Below, piece by piece: positions 33,193-40,912 of a stretch of 64,000 bases of DNA. Made by a program: the position numbers and the translations under genes. Position 1 is the first letter of the stretch, and each line of letters begins with the position of its first letter. Source of the stretch: a virus; IMG/VR virus record IMGVR_UViG_3300010368_000009, positions 1 to 64,000 of that record; one strand, written 5' to 3'. The notes under the pieces were generated by a model. The model was given only the letters and a program-made list of their open reading frames with translations. It made no database searches and was not told where the DNA came from.

Positions 33193-34115
33193 TGTATATT
33201 AAAGATTTATTTGAAGCGTATACTGCGACTGAAGGACAGGACATTATTCAGAATGTTTCTAATTTTCTAGAATGGCGTGAAGGTATCATTCCTGAAGTTC
33301 GGGAATTGCGTAATAGATATATGGCTGAGTTGAGTGCCCATCGTGAAACCGTCAAGGCAGACAATGATGCCAAGCGTGCACATAATGCGGATGCTAAGCA
33401 GACCAAGGCAGCAACCGGTGAGAAGCCTGACAAGTATGAAGGTTTAACTAAGGAAGAACGCCGAACGCCTAATTTTTATTCCCAACCATTGGAGAATCGG
33501 ATAGCCCGTTATGGTCGTGTTGGTATTGCATTTATTAGTAGTGCTGAAGGCGGTGAGTATTGTGGCCGTACTGAGTTACCGGGACTTGGATCATTCAATT
33601 GTTATAATGGAATGTATTCGGCTTTATCTTATTCTGGGTCACCGGGACAATTCACCTTATTGAATTCGAATGCGTTTAGTGTATTATTTCACGAATGGTG
33701 GCATTCGACACAATCGGTATTTGATGATCAGAAGATACCGCATGGTAAATTGATTCATGAAATTGAAGCGGTTGTTGCAACCTCGTTGGCCAAGTTTGTT
33801 GCCACGATGTTACAACAAGGGAATGGGAATGCGGCTGGATTTATGAAGAAGCGTGGGTTCAGAGATGATTATGGTCATTTCGTCAGAGAATTTTTACCGG
33901 ACAGGTTATCGTTTGTGAAGAACATATTATCCCATACGGGTGGTGGCAGTGATCCGGGTGCGTATATAACCCAAGACAAGGGTCGGGCGATGGCGATTCA
34001 TAAAATGTTCTTTGCATATTTCAGAGCATTTTATCGGGGTGAGTATCATGAGGGTATGAATTTCCCTGCGGATTATTGGAAAGATCGCGAGGGTCGAACC
34101 AGAGGGAAGCACTAA
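33192..34115 (+). CDS. zincin-like protein (HEWWH)
   Basis: A 307-residue protein starting MYIKDLFEAYT, overlapping the collar gene stop by one base. FSVLFHEWWHSTQSVFDD contains an HExxH zinc motif and LIHEIEAVVATSLAKF lies 20 residues later, where the third Glu ligand would fit. A charged helical region (about 40-80) precedes the domain. It may be a virion-associated or late protease. The motif is clear; the substrate is unknown. Confidence 0.75.
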   Translation: MYIKDLFEAYTATEGQDIIQNVSNFLEWREGIIPEVRELRNRYMAELSAHRETVKADNDAKRAHNADAKQTKAATGEKPDKYEGLTKEERRTPNFYSQPLENRIARYGRVGIAFISSAEGGEYCGRTELPGLGSFNCYNGMYSALSYSGSPGQFTLLNSNAFSVLFHEWWHSTQSVFDDQKIPHGKLIHEIEAVVATSLAKFVATMLQQGNGNAAGFMKKRGFRDDYGHFVREFLPDRLSFVKNILSHTGGGSDPGAYITQDKGRAMAIHKMFFAYFRAFYRGEYHEGMNFPADYWKDREGRTRGKH

Positions 34116-34837
34116 TGGGTAATATCAAGCGGCGTGTGAACATCATTCTTACTGAAGACGTGAGTGATGGTATGACGGTAAGGATGACACATGATGAATG
34201 TGTTGTTTACCGTACTGTGTCATTGATTGGTAGTGGAATAATGGAATTCATTTCTGGTGTTGCGACAACAGTAAAAGATAATACTACATCGGTTAATGAC
34301 AAGGTAATCTTTATAAAGGAACCATTGTTTGTTAGTGGGGTTCGGCGTGAAGGATATGATGAAGCATTACAAGCTGATATTTCATCCATTCCTGAAGTCA
34401 AGTTGAGCAAGGGTTATGTTTATTTGTCATATGATGGTAATGGTGAACCTTATATGTTTGAAGCCATCATTGGTGAGAGGACAATGGATTTCACTATTAT
34501 TGATAATATCGAAACTCCACAAATATTATTAACGCTTGATAAAGGTATCAACCCGAAAGAGATTATCAAGCGTGTTGCCCATAGTCTCGATACTACAGCG
34601 GTTATACCGGGCAATGGTAGTGAACCAGATAAGCCTATTGGTATGTTGAGTGATAAGACCAAGATGATGGGTGCAAAGAAGACTGTGATATATCATGGTG
34701 TGCCCGTGAATATTGTTAGTACTATTTTTAAAGCTGGCGGTGAATATAAGTTACGCATTACGGCGACCTTAGCGTATTCGGCTGGCACCGCTGATGTGGT
34801 TCGTTCTGCTATTACTGCGATACGGTCAGTCATATGA
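34115..34837 (+). CDS. unknown protein (240 residues)
   Basis: A protein starting MGNIKRRVNIILTEDV, coupled by a one-base overlap to the HEWWH gene and overlapping the next gene by ATGA. It is rich in beta-strand pattern throughout, which would fit a virion or tail domain. No family is recognised. Confidence 0.65.
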   Translation: MGNIKRRVNIILTEDVSDGMTVRMTHDECVVYRTVSLIGSGIMEFISGVATTVKDNTTSVNDKVIFIKEPLFVSGVRREGYDEALQADISSIPEVKLSKGYVYLSYDGNGEPYMFEAIIGERTMDFTIIDNIETPQILLTLDKGINPKEIIKRVAHSLDTTAVIPGNGSEPDKPIGMLSDKTKMMGAKKTVIYHGVPVNIVSTIFKAGGEYKLRITATLAYSAGTADVVRSAITAIRSVI

Positions 34838-35859
34838 TTACGCGTTCGGTTCTTCAGTCTATTTTATTAGAGGGTGATTTTGATTGGGATGCCATTGAGC
34901 GTGGTATCATTCAGGTTCATGATCTATCCGAGTTGTTACCATTGATACCAGAAAACAGATTCATGTCTGTCTGGTGGAATGTTAAAACGCGTGAGTGTTG
35001 GGCGCATACGATTGCTATACGTGTACACCATACGCAGATGGCACCATTCGTTGATAATACGATCAAGGACAAGTTGACGGTTGATTATGATATAGCGACC
35101 ATTAATAAGATGTTTGGTAATGGTTGGGTTCGGGTAAGTCTTGGATATAACAATGATCGCATAACAGATGATGCTGTATCGCTGTGCATCCATCATTCTG
35201 ACATGGGATACATCAAACGTACTGGTCGCGTCTTTGGTCCATTGTTCCGCGTTATCAATGATCTTGTTTTAGAGACATCCATGACTGGTTATACGGTGAT
35301 TGATGATCAGGATGATATTAGTGCATTTATTTCCAGTGGTAAGCTACCGCGTCGTATGCCTGCTCTTACAGAATCTGATGATGGTCAATATGATGGTCGT
35401 AGTGGTTGGGTTTCCATAGAGAAATTTCCAATTACTCGTGAGGGTAAGTTTTGGATGAATGCTACTACGGGCGTCATATATATGTGGCATGATTCTCGGA
35501 TTGAGCATTCGGGGATAGCGAGTGATTTAGATAATCGAGTTGATTCGACAACGAGTCCTTGGGATGATGCAGTTTTGGATGCGATGTTTGGTTTCAAGTG
35601 GGTTCGTGGACTTATGTGGCAGAATGATGATGGCACCACTATTGGTTTGCATGGTGATTCATTACCGATACGCAAATCAATGAAGGTGTTTGAAGATCAA
35701 TTCAGTAAGATGATTGATGTTTATACATTGGATTTACGTATTACTGGTAATGTGAAAGGTGTTCGTTTCTACAAGAACGAGAGCGTTGATGCTATTCCTC
35801 TCTTTATAAAACGAGGCATTATACCACGACCAGACATGATGCGTGAAGACATCAGCTAA
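34834..35859 (+). CDS. unknown protein with internal duplication (341 residues)
   Basis: A 341-residue protein. Two halves look related: FMSVWWNVKTRECWAHTIAIRVHH with INKMFGNGWVRV, and FWMNATTGVIYMWHDSRIEHS with LDAMFGFKWVRG. This suggests a repeated 150-residue module, each ending in a short acidic helix. Last gene of the collar-led unit; it overlaps the convergent gene by 8 bases. Function unknown. Confidence 0.65.
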   Translation: MITRSVLQSILLEGDFDWDAIERGIIQVHDLSELLPLIPENRFMSVWWNVKTRECWAHTIAIRVHHTQMAPFVDNTIKDKLTVDYDIATINKMFGNGWVRVSLGYNNDRITDDAVSLCIHHSDMGYIKRTGRVFGPLFRVINDLVLETSMTGYTVIDDQDDISAFISSGKLPRRMPALTESDDGQYDGRSGWVSIEKFPITREGKFWMNATTGVIYMWHDSRIEHSGIASDLDNRVDSTTSPWDDAVLDAMFGFKWVRGLMWQNDDGTTIGLHGDSLPIRKSMKVFEDQFSKMIDVYTLDLRITGNVKGVRFYKNESVDAIPLFIKRGIIPRPDMMREDIS

Positions 35860-36310
35860 TTTTATCACCACCGGATATATAACCTTTTTCCAGAAATGCA
35901 TTCAGTGCTTTGTCTTCTAGTAGATAGACATCGATATCATCATGGTTAACGCCAAGCCGTTTCACAATAATCAAATGGATGATTGGGGATTTTGATTGAA
36001 TCCATTGTGCGGTGGAATGAATTACTTTTTTATCGGTGCCTTCGATACGTATTTTTTCATCACTTGCTATTGTATTGGTGAATATTTTTGTCCAGCCTTG
36101 ATTTAGAGCATTATAACATAATTCATTATCATCATCCGTGAAGTGTAAATCAAAGTGTTCTTGGTTGTTTCTAATTAGTTCTGCAAATGAGTCTTTGTGT
36201 GCTGATGGTATTATTATTCCTTTATCAATATTACATAATAGTTGTCTGTATGATAATATAGAATAGGTTTCCATATTGGGTAGATTGTCTTCGAAGAGAT
36301 TCATAATCAT
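35852..36310 (-). CDS. unknown protein, paralogue of upstream gene
   Basis: A 152-residue protein starting MIMNLFEDNLPNM, chosen for a GGAGG site 6 bases upstream. TAQWIQSKSPIIHLIIVKR matches TAQWINSKVIILTLSIIIR of the neighbouring product, and both have a DKALNAF/SLKSFC helix near the end. It is therefore a tandem duplicate; function unknown. Confidence 0.65.
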   Translation of the reverse strand: MIMNLFEDNLPNMETYSILSYRQLLCNIDKGIIIPSAHKDSFAELIRNNQEHFDLHFTDDDNELCYNALNQGWTKIFTNTIASDEKIRIEGTDKKVIHSTAQWIQSKSPIIHLIIVKRLGVNHDDIDVYLLEDKALNAFLEKGYISGGDKIS

Positions 36311-36326
36311 AATAATCCTCCGGTTC

Positions 36327-36830
36327 TTAGACCGGTGATGGCGCGGGGGTTTGGCCGCTATCACAAAAGGATTTTAATGATCCATCATGATGATGTAGAG
36401 TGTGTACTACTCTACTGCTATCATCTTTGCTTTGTCTGATTATAATAGACAGGGTTAATATGATAACTTTAGAATTGATCCATTGTGCGGTTTGTATTAG
36501 GTCATCTATGTTGACGCCTTCGATTGATGAATGAATGTGTGGTTTGTTGATATCGATTAAGACTCTGACTGCACCACGTTTCATCGCCGCATATAGGATT
36601 GGTCCGTAATATTCTGGTATTTCCGTTCTTCGGAATTTTTTTGTTATTTTGAAATATTTTTGATCAAGTAGTACCACCCGTGAATGGCTTAAGGTGGGTG
36701 GATATGCTGGCACGGTGCAGCATTCATTGGCTTTTGGAAGATGCCATATTCTAGACGTTTCGCGGCTCTTTCCGAGTGCGATTTTATCGTCTTTTATAAT
36801 CAATGGCTTATGTGACTTATCAAAAATCAT
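36327..36830 (-). CDS. unknown protein, paralogue of downstream gene
   Basis: A 167-residue protein related to the 35852 product in its C-terminal half (YYGPILYAAMKRGAVRVLID, DLIQTAQWINSKVI). The N-terminal 60 residues differ. The ribosome site is weak. A minus-strand AATAAATA octamer lies at 36837-36844 in front. Function unknown. Confidence 0.6.
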   Translation of the reverse strand: MIFDKSHKPLIIKDDKIALGKSRETSRIWHLPKANECCTVPAYPPTLSHSRVVLLDQKYFKITKKFRRTEIPEYYGPILYAAMKRGAVRVLIDINKPHIHSSIEGVNIDDLIQTAQWINSKVIILTLSIIIRQSKDDSSRVVHTLHHHDGSLKSFCDSGQTPAPSPV

Positions 36831-36844
36831 AGTTATATATTTAT

Positions 36845-37165
36845 TATTCCGGTGTATGTCTCTTACGAATGCCTGTAATTATCATATGATAATCATGTTG
36901 GCGACCTTTATGTAAGCCCAACGAGGCCATGAAGAAATCGAATTAGGCAGCGATTGAAATACCCTTGGTCTTCCCTTTGTTAGATTTGTGGTTGGTAGAC
37001 CCACATCGTGTTGTGCCTGCAACAAGCTCATGCAATAGACGGACTTCATTGTTAAGATGTGAGTATGAGTTCGATTGTGATATTGTGTTAGTATGTTAGT
37101 GTTGAACATCAGCCGTCAAGACCTTAGATAAGAAAACGGGTTTCATTTTTCTGATGTTCAAACAC
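36845..37165. other. non-coding, structured segment
   Basis: About 320 bases without a credible gene. It contains the inverted repeat CACATC/GATGTG spanning about 37002-37060 and, at 37102-37161, a long hairpin: TTGAACATCAG pairs with CTGATGTTCAA and inside it CCGT pairs with ACGG. No T-run follows. The strand of any transcript is unclear. It could be a small RNA or the leader of the tRNA-Leu unit. Confidence 0.4.
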
Positions 37166-37168
37166 GCC

Positions 37169-37198
37169 TTGACTACTAGCATTTATTATGACTAAATA
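37169..37198 (+). promoter_or_regulatory. promoter of tRNA-Leu(CAA)
   Basis: TTGACT (37169-37174), 18-base spacer, TAAATA (37193-37198), 12 bases before the tRNA. Confidence 0.55.
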
Positions 37199-37210
37199 TC
37201 CACTGGTTAT

Positions 37211-37295
37211 GGGGATATGGTGGAACTGGTAGACACGACAGATTCAAAATCTGTTGCCGCAAGGCGTGGGGGTTCGATTCCCTCTATCCCTACCA
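37211..37295 (+). tRNA. tRNA-Leu(CAA)
   Basis: Class II: acceptor GGGGATA/TATCCCT, A73, CCA; anticodon stem ACAGA/TCTGT around TTCAAAA (anticodon CAA); long variable arm; T-arm GGGGTTCGATTCCC. Confidence 0.94.
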
Positions 37296-37311
37296 ACAAA
37301 GGAAGAATGAT

Positions 37312-37509
37312 ATGAAACTTATTGCAACTGGTAATGTGTTTATGGGCCATGCCGACCACGTAAAAGACTGTGTTGTTATCTTACCTGCATCATTGGTCTT
37401 TACTGATATTATTGCTTATGGCGGTGCGGGTGATTCGGTAACAGATGATATTTTGGTAATTGGCGATGCTGGTATCTTATATCCCATTAAAGATGATATA
37501 AATTCATAA
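37312..37509 (+). CDS. unknown small protein
   Basis: A 65-residue glycine- and valine-rich protein (MKLIATGNVFMGHADHV) with beta-like periodicity (VVILPASLVF, ILVIGDAGILYPI). GGAAG ribosome site right after tRNA-Leu. No family is recognised. Confidence 0.6.
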   Translation: MKLIATGNVFMGHADHVKDCVVILPASLVFTDIIAYGGAGDSVTDDILVIGDAGILYPIKDDINS

Positions 37510-37517
37510 ATAAACCC

Positions 37518-37904
37518 ATGAATGTTCAATCTTTACAATACCGATTTCTTAAAGTCGATGAATTCAAAAAGCGCGATTTACCATTGCCTCGATTTTATGA
37601 TGGTGTTCATGATCATCATAATAATGAAACCTTTGGTGAATTTATTTGTATTACCCCTGACTTTGATTGGGATCATAAGGTTTCAAAAGAGATATATGGT
37701 GTCATCACTTATGGAATATATAATAATGAAGAAACCATTATTAAGATGATAGAAACCAATGAGATATATCGTGGTCTTGGTATTGCTGCTGAGATGGTCA
37801 GTCAGCTTTCATTGAGACATAAGACTAAAATTGTAATGAGTCACACGACTGAAGATGGTGCCAAGTTGGTAGATTTTCTGAATGCAAATGGTTTTGAATT
37901 ATAA
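37518..37904 (+). CDS. GNAT-like acetyltransferase
   Basis: A 128-residue protein with the acetyl-CoA loop EIYRGLGIAAEMVSQL (R-x-x-G-x-A) and a C-terminal DGAKLVDFLNANGFEL, the usual GNAT ending. Strand 4 is KEIYGVITYGIYN. The domain is complete in length for a small GNAT. The substrate cannot be told. A CATAAATA late-type octamer overlaps the upstream stop. Confidence 0.72.
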   Translation: MNVQSLQYRFLKVDEFKKRDLPLPRFYDGVHDHHNNETFGEFICITPDFDWDHKVSKEIYGVITYGIYNNEETIIKMIETNEIYRGLGIAAEMVSQLSLRHKTKIVMSHTTEDGAKLVDFLNANGFEL

Positions 37905-37933
37905 TTGACAAGCTTCAATTATTAATCTATAAG
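37905..37933 (+). promoter_or_regulatory. promoter of tRNA-Ser(GCT)
   Basis: TTGACA (37905-37910), exactly 17 bases, TATAAG (37928-37933), 9 bases before the tRNA. The clearest example of the tRNA promoter class. Confidence 0.8.
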
Positions 37934-37942
37934 TACAGTATT

Positions 37943-38034
37943 GGATGGGTGACCGAGAGGCTTAAGGTGCTCGCCTGCTAAGTGAGTGAGCGATGAAAAT
38001 TGTTCCGAGGGTTCGAATCCCTCCCCATCCGCCA
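37943..38034 (+). tRNA. tRNA-Ser(GCT)
   Basis: Acceptor GGATGGG/CCCATCC, G73, CCA; anticodon stem CTCGC/GTGAG around CTGCTAA (anticodon GCT); long variable arm; T-arm GAGGGTTCGAATCCCTC. Confidence 0.94.
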
Positions 38035-38053
38035 AGCTTCACGAGTTCCCTTC

Positions 38054-38239
38054 ATGAAAAAACCACAAAAAGATGAGCCGGGTAGATATAAAGTCTATTC
38101 GTGTCCTTGTTGTGAAACATGTCGCTTTGATTTGAAATTCAATAGATGTGTTCAAGGTGGTCCATACAAAGGTTATGTCAATGTCGGAGAAACCAGTGAT
38201 CATTTGGTGGAAACCGGGGATGCGGTCATCAACGATTGA
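38054..38239 (+). CDS. small cysteine-rich protein
   Basis: A 61-residue protein with CPCCETC followed by FNRC, four to five cysteines that could form a zinc knuckle. The start MKKPQKDE is chosen since the longer frame begins inside the tRNA. No family is recognised. Confidence 0.55.
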   Translation: MKKPQKDEPGRYKVYSCPCCETCRFDLKFNRCVQGGPYKGYVNVGETSDHLVETGDAVIND

Positions 38240-38507
38240 TAATAAGGTAAAACACAGTCGTATATTTGATCGACCAATTCATCTTTATATTCATATTGAT
38301 GTCCATGCTGGTATAAGTCAGAGTCGTATATTTGATATTATCCCTAGTCGGTGTGGGTATACGTGTGACGTGATTTTAATATATCATGGTGGGTTCGACC
38401 TCGTATTAAAAAACCGCTATTCTCCCCCTGAAGGATTACAGATTTTCAAACGATCAATGGTTCGTGGTAATTTTATAAAGCTTCCTACCAGTTTCAAGAT
38501 AAAATAA
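38181..38507 (+). CDS. unknown protein
   Basis: A 108-residue basic protein (start probably MSEKPVIIWW) overlapping the previous gene by 59 bases in another frame. It contains two SRIFD repeats (HSRIFDRPIHLYIHIDVH and QSRIFDIIPSRCGY). It ends inside a terminator stem. The overlap lowers confidence in the exact start. Confidence 0.5.
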   Translation: MSEKPVIIWWKPGMRSSTIDNKVKHSRIFDRPIHLYIHIDVHAGISQSRIFDIIPSRCGYTCDVILIYHGGFDLVLKNRYSPPEGLQIFKRSMVRGNFIKLPTSFKIK

Positions 38508-38535
38508 AACCCGCTGGATTGCTCCAACGGGTTTT
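38506..38535. terminator. bidirectional intrinsic terminator
   Basis: AAAACCCG (38506-38513) pairs with CGGGTTTT (38528-38535), extended by GGA/TCC near the loop; A- and T-rich flanks let it stop both the plus-strand gene and the convergent Ro gene. Confidence 0.85.
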
Positions 38536-38556
38536 ATCTTTGTGGTGGTTCAGTAG

Positions 38557-40188
38557 TTACCGAACGAATTCAGCCATTACCGATGGTGCGTTAGCATCAA
38601 ATCCAACGATGTCGAGCATGCCCGGATCGTCTGGGTTAGCAATAGTGAACTCCGTTGCAGTCATACCAACAACAACCAGCTTTGCGTTGATGCCGGTCTT
38701 CTTGCGATAGTCACGAAGTGCTTCATGTGGATGAATGCCACCAGCCCATGTTTCATTATCCGTGTAGATAACAAAGACATCAACTTCAATACCATTATCC
38801 ATTGCATAAAGCATTGGTGCTGCGCAATCGGTTCCACCGAATGGAAGACCACTGACCTTGCTAATCACGCCACTAAGCGTTGACGCCCGGCCAAAGTTTA
38901 GTGGCGTGACACCACGATCACCTACCGAAGACGATCCACGACCCCAACCACCACGTGAAGGACTCGTGAAAGAAACAGTATGAGTAACCGGTTCTGTCTT
39001 CATTGTGATGAGAGCCATTGCAGCTGAAGCATCACGTGCAGTCAGATTGGTATTCATAATGTTTTCCCAACCCATTGAGCCGGAAACATCAAGTGCAAGC
39101 AGATGACGCTTTCCAGTAGGAACAACATTCTTGAAGGCCAACATAAATGCTTCTTCAAGAGCGGACGTAATGTTTCCATTAACATTCCATGTGTTATTAC
39201 CACGGAAACCCTTACCACTTTCGTAAGTCTTCAGAGCAAGAAGCACCGCCATTGGGTGGATACGTGACTTATGGATCAAATTTTGGTCCGTAAGACGACG
39301 CACTGCTTCTTGTTCAAACTCGGACATTGGCTTGAATAGATTGATCTTATCCGAAGACATATTTCCGAGATTACGGATCATAGCGGTCATTGGCATCTTA
39401 TCAAAAAGAGCTTCCCAAACCTTTGGTTCGTTCAACATTTCCGTTGGAAGTGCTTCACGAGGCAGGTTAGCGTTCTTGATCAGATCAATCGTTTCCTTCA
39501 CTGTTGCTGTCTTCACCATTTCGTATGCAGTGATGATAGCAGGCAGGTTAGCGGCATCTACTGGACGCCCGGACAGCCAACGGAAGAGCGAGTTACGCTC
39601 TGTGTCGTCTGTCTTAGGGTGTGCCAGACGAAGCAGGTCAAGGTGTGTCCAACCTTCGCGTTGACGATACTTCGTTGTCTGATAGGCAAGATCATCAACC
39701 GTTTGGTTGATATACCAATTACCGACAGCACGACGAAGCGCTGGACCCCAACCACGGAACTGTTCTATGAATTCCGCGAACTGGAACAGGTGTGTACCGA
39801 TACGAGCAACACGAGGCAGAGCCGCAAGAGCGTATGCAGCAACCTTTGGGTTAGCTGGATCACAAGCCATTGCGAGTGCAAACAGAGCTGCATCGTTACG
39901 ATATGCACGACCGTTAACAGAAACGTCAACAATAAGATCGACTGCACGGAAACCATTTTCAGCGATTGCCGTCTTCATGGAGTCTGCATTGCTAAGCGTG
40001 AGTTCACGAGCGGATGCATAATATGATGGTGCATCCGATCCAAGAATCAGGAATCGTTCAAGACGACCGAAGCTATCCAGCGTGAACGAATATCCGCCCG
40101 CGTTGTTTTCCGCCTGCTTAGGGGAAGCTGCTTCTGTTTGTGGGGTTTGTCGGTTACGAGTTCCGACATTCTTATATGCAGTTGCCAT
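38557..40188 (-). CDS. rsr: Ro60/TROVE RNA-binding protein
   Basis: A 543-residue Ro60 (Rsr) homologue, a ring protein that binds Y RNAs outside its ring and misfolded or processed RNA ends inside. TROVE landmarks are FGRLERFLILG (40-50), a HEAT-like repeat region, and TTKYRQREGWTHLDLLRLAHPK (171-192). The C-terminal VWA domain has the MIDAS LALDVSGSMGWEN (364-376) with later FGGTD and YTDNETWAGG. Both domains are full length. GAAGGAA precedes the ATG at 40188. It is the last gene of a minus-strand unit that begins with five Y-RNA-like elements (40253-40828), which supports the call. Confidence 0.95.
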   Translation of the reverse strand: MATAYKNVGTRNRQTPQTEAASPKQAENNAGGYSFTLDSFGRLERFLILGSDAPSYYASARELTLSNADSMKTAIAENGFRAVDLIVDVSVNGRAYRNDAALFALAMACDPANPKVAAYALAALPRVARIGTHLFQFAEFIEQFRGWGPALRRAVGNWYINQTVDDLAYQTTKYRQREGWTHLDLLRLAHPKTDDTERNSLFRWLSGRPVDAANLPAIITAYEMVKTATVKETIDLIKNANLPREALPTEMLNEPKVWEALFDKMPMTAMIRNLGNMSSDKINLFKPMSEFEQEAVRRLTDQNLIHKSRIHPMAVLLALKTYESGKGFRGNNTWNVNGNITSALEEAFMLAFKNVVPTGKRHLLALDVSGSMGWENIMNTNLTARDASAAMALITMKTEPVTHTVSFTSPSRGGWGRGSSSVGDRGVTPLNFGRASTLSGVISKVSGLPFGGTDCAAPMLYAMDNGIEVDVFVIYTDNETWAGGIHPHEALRDYRKKTGINAKLVVVGMTATEFTIANPDDPGMLDIVGFDANAPSVMAEFVR

Positions 40189-40252
40189 AATATTATTTCC
40201 TTCTCTCTTATACTTTCTCTTTAATAAGACAATATAAGACGAAGCGGATATC

Positions 40253-40335
40253 TTAACGAGCAAATGAGTTGCAGTGGATATGGTTTGTCAAAGTATGAGT
40301 CTGATTATGATAATCCATTACATCCGGCACGTTAA
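40253..40335 (-). ncRNA. Y-RNA-like element 1 (nearest Ro)
   Basis: Read on the minus strand, the ends TTAACG/CGTTAA close a stem, followed by TGC-CGG-ATG on the 5' side and CAT-TT-GC on the 3' side. This gives the internal loop CGG/TT between paired GC and ATG/CAT. The interior has TGGATTATC paired with ATATCCA. No tRNA-like body is present. It ends 64 bases upstream of the Ro start codon. Confidence 0.72.
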
Positions 40336-40353
40336 TATTACTATATTACTAAT

Positions 40354-40499
40354 ATGGCTTTGTGAGCAAATGTATAGAAAATAGGGTTTAAGCGCTCTAC
40401 CGCTGAGCTACCAAGCCGCGAACGACCTGAGTTGGATTCGAACCAACGACCTCTCCATTACAAGTGGATAACCTATTTTCATCCGGCTCACAAAGCCAT
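40354..40499 (-). ncRNA. Y-RNA-like element 2 with permuted tRNA body
   Basis: Minus strand: a 13-bp outer stem ATGGCTTTGTGAG/CTCACAAAGCCAT, the CGG/TT internal loop, then GAAAATAGG paired with CCTATTTTC. Inside lies a tRNA in permuted order. First comes the 3' half, with CCACTTGTAATGG (loop CTTGTAA, TGT) and T-arm GTTGG-TTCGAAT-CCAAC. Next is the acceptor strand TCAGGTC, a 6-base linker, and the 5' half GGCTTGG-TA with D-arm AGCTCAGCGGTAGAGC. Acceptor strands pair at all seven positions with three wobbles. No CCA is encoded. Confidence 0.78.
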
Positions 40500-40504
40500 T
40501 TTAG

Positions 40505-40651
40505 TAAGACGAGTAAATGAAATGACAAAGGGATAATATACAGTTGCGTCTACCAATTCCGCCACTCCCCGTTAGATTGGTCGGGGAGACAGGACTTGAA
40601 CCTGTAATACTCACTGTTCCTTAGATAACCCTAAATCTCCGACACGTCTTA
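40505..40651 (-). ncRNA. Y-RNA-like element 3 with permuted tRNA-Leu body
   Basis: Minus strand: outer stem TAAGACG/CGTCTTA; the GC pairs next to the CGG/TT loop are changed to GT/AC, a compensatory change that supports the helix. Inside is a permuted class II tRNA. The 3' half carries CTAAGGA-ACAGT, T-arm ACAGG-TTCAAGT-CCTGT and acceptor CTCCCCG plus ACCA. A linker ATCTAA leads to the 5' half CGGGGAG, a Leu-type D-arm and ACTGT. ACTGT pairs with ACAGT, and the loop would read AAG (Leu). The acceptor is perfectly paired. Confidence 0.8.
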
Positions 40652-40682
40652 AATCATTTCCTTCTTTGTTCAGTCGTTAGTA

Positions 40683-40751
40683 GTTACGAGCAAATTGTTG
40701 AAAATGGGGGTTCATCAACAAAAGATAACCCACTCTCATCCGGCACGTAAC
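40683..40751 (-). ncRNA. Y-RNA-like element 4 (short)
   Basis: Minus strand: stem GTTACG/CGTAAC, TGC-CGG-ATGA opposite CATTTTC...ATTTGC, inner stem GTGGGTT/AACCC with extra Cs, and the conserved GGTTATC. 69 bases, without a tRNA body. Confidence 0.74.
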
Positions 40752-40760
40752 CGCTTTAGT

Positions 40761-40828
40761 ACTGCGAGCAAATTGTTTGAAATGGGGGTTCATCGTTGCA
40801 AGATAACCCACTTCATCCGGCCCGCAGT
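40761..40828 (-). ncRNA. Y-RNA-like element 5 (promoter-proximal, short)
   Basis: Minus strand: stem ACTGCG/CGCAGT, GCCGGATGA opposite ATTTGC, inner GTGGGTTATC with GATGAACCCCCA. It is nearly identical to element 4 in the core but has a different, compensated outer stem. It begins about 18 bases after the -10 box of the array promoter. Confidence 0.75.
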
Positions 40829-40846
40829 CTTATTGCGATGTGGATA

Positions 40847-40875
40847 TACTTAAGGGTAATAATTCGGGGTGTCAA
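40847..40875 (-). promoter_or_regulatory. promoter of the Y-RNA array and Ro gene
   Basis: Minus strand TTGACA (40875-40870), 17-base spacer, TAAGTA (40852-40847); transcription would start just before element 5 and run through all five elements into the Ro gene. Confidence 0.78.
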
Positions 40876-40912
40876 ACGGTTTTATGATTTTTCTGCATTT
40901 TTCTCTTTTTTG

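Noticed and set aside
36882-37109. Minus-strand ORF of 75 codons in the gene-free block
   Set aside because: Unusual composition, no ribosome site and overlap with inverted repeats; treated as non-coding.
40354-40651. Permuted group I intron-exon arrangement around the tRNA halves
   Set aside because: No intron-terminal G before the 3' half, no P3/P7-like catalytic core, and the flanks match the other three elements without tRNA, so a Y-RNA scaffold explains them better.
40253-40828. Tandem repeats that might be a CRISPR array
   Set aside because: The repeated parts are short conserved cores separated by different but internally complementary stems of varying length; there is no fixed direct repeat with unique spacers and no cas gene.
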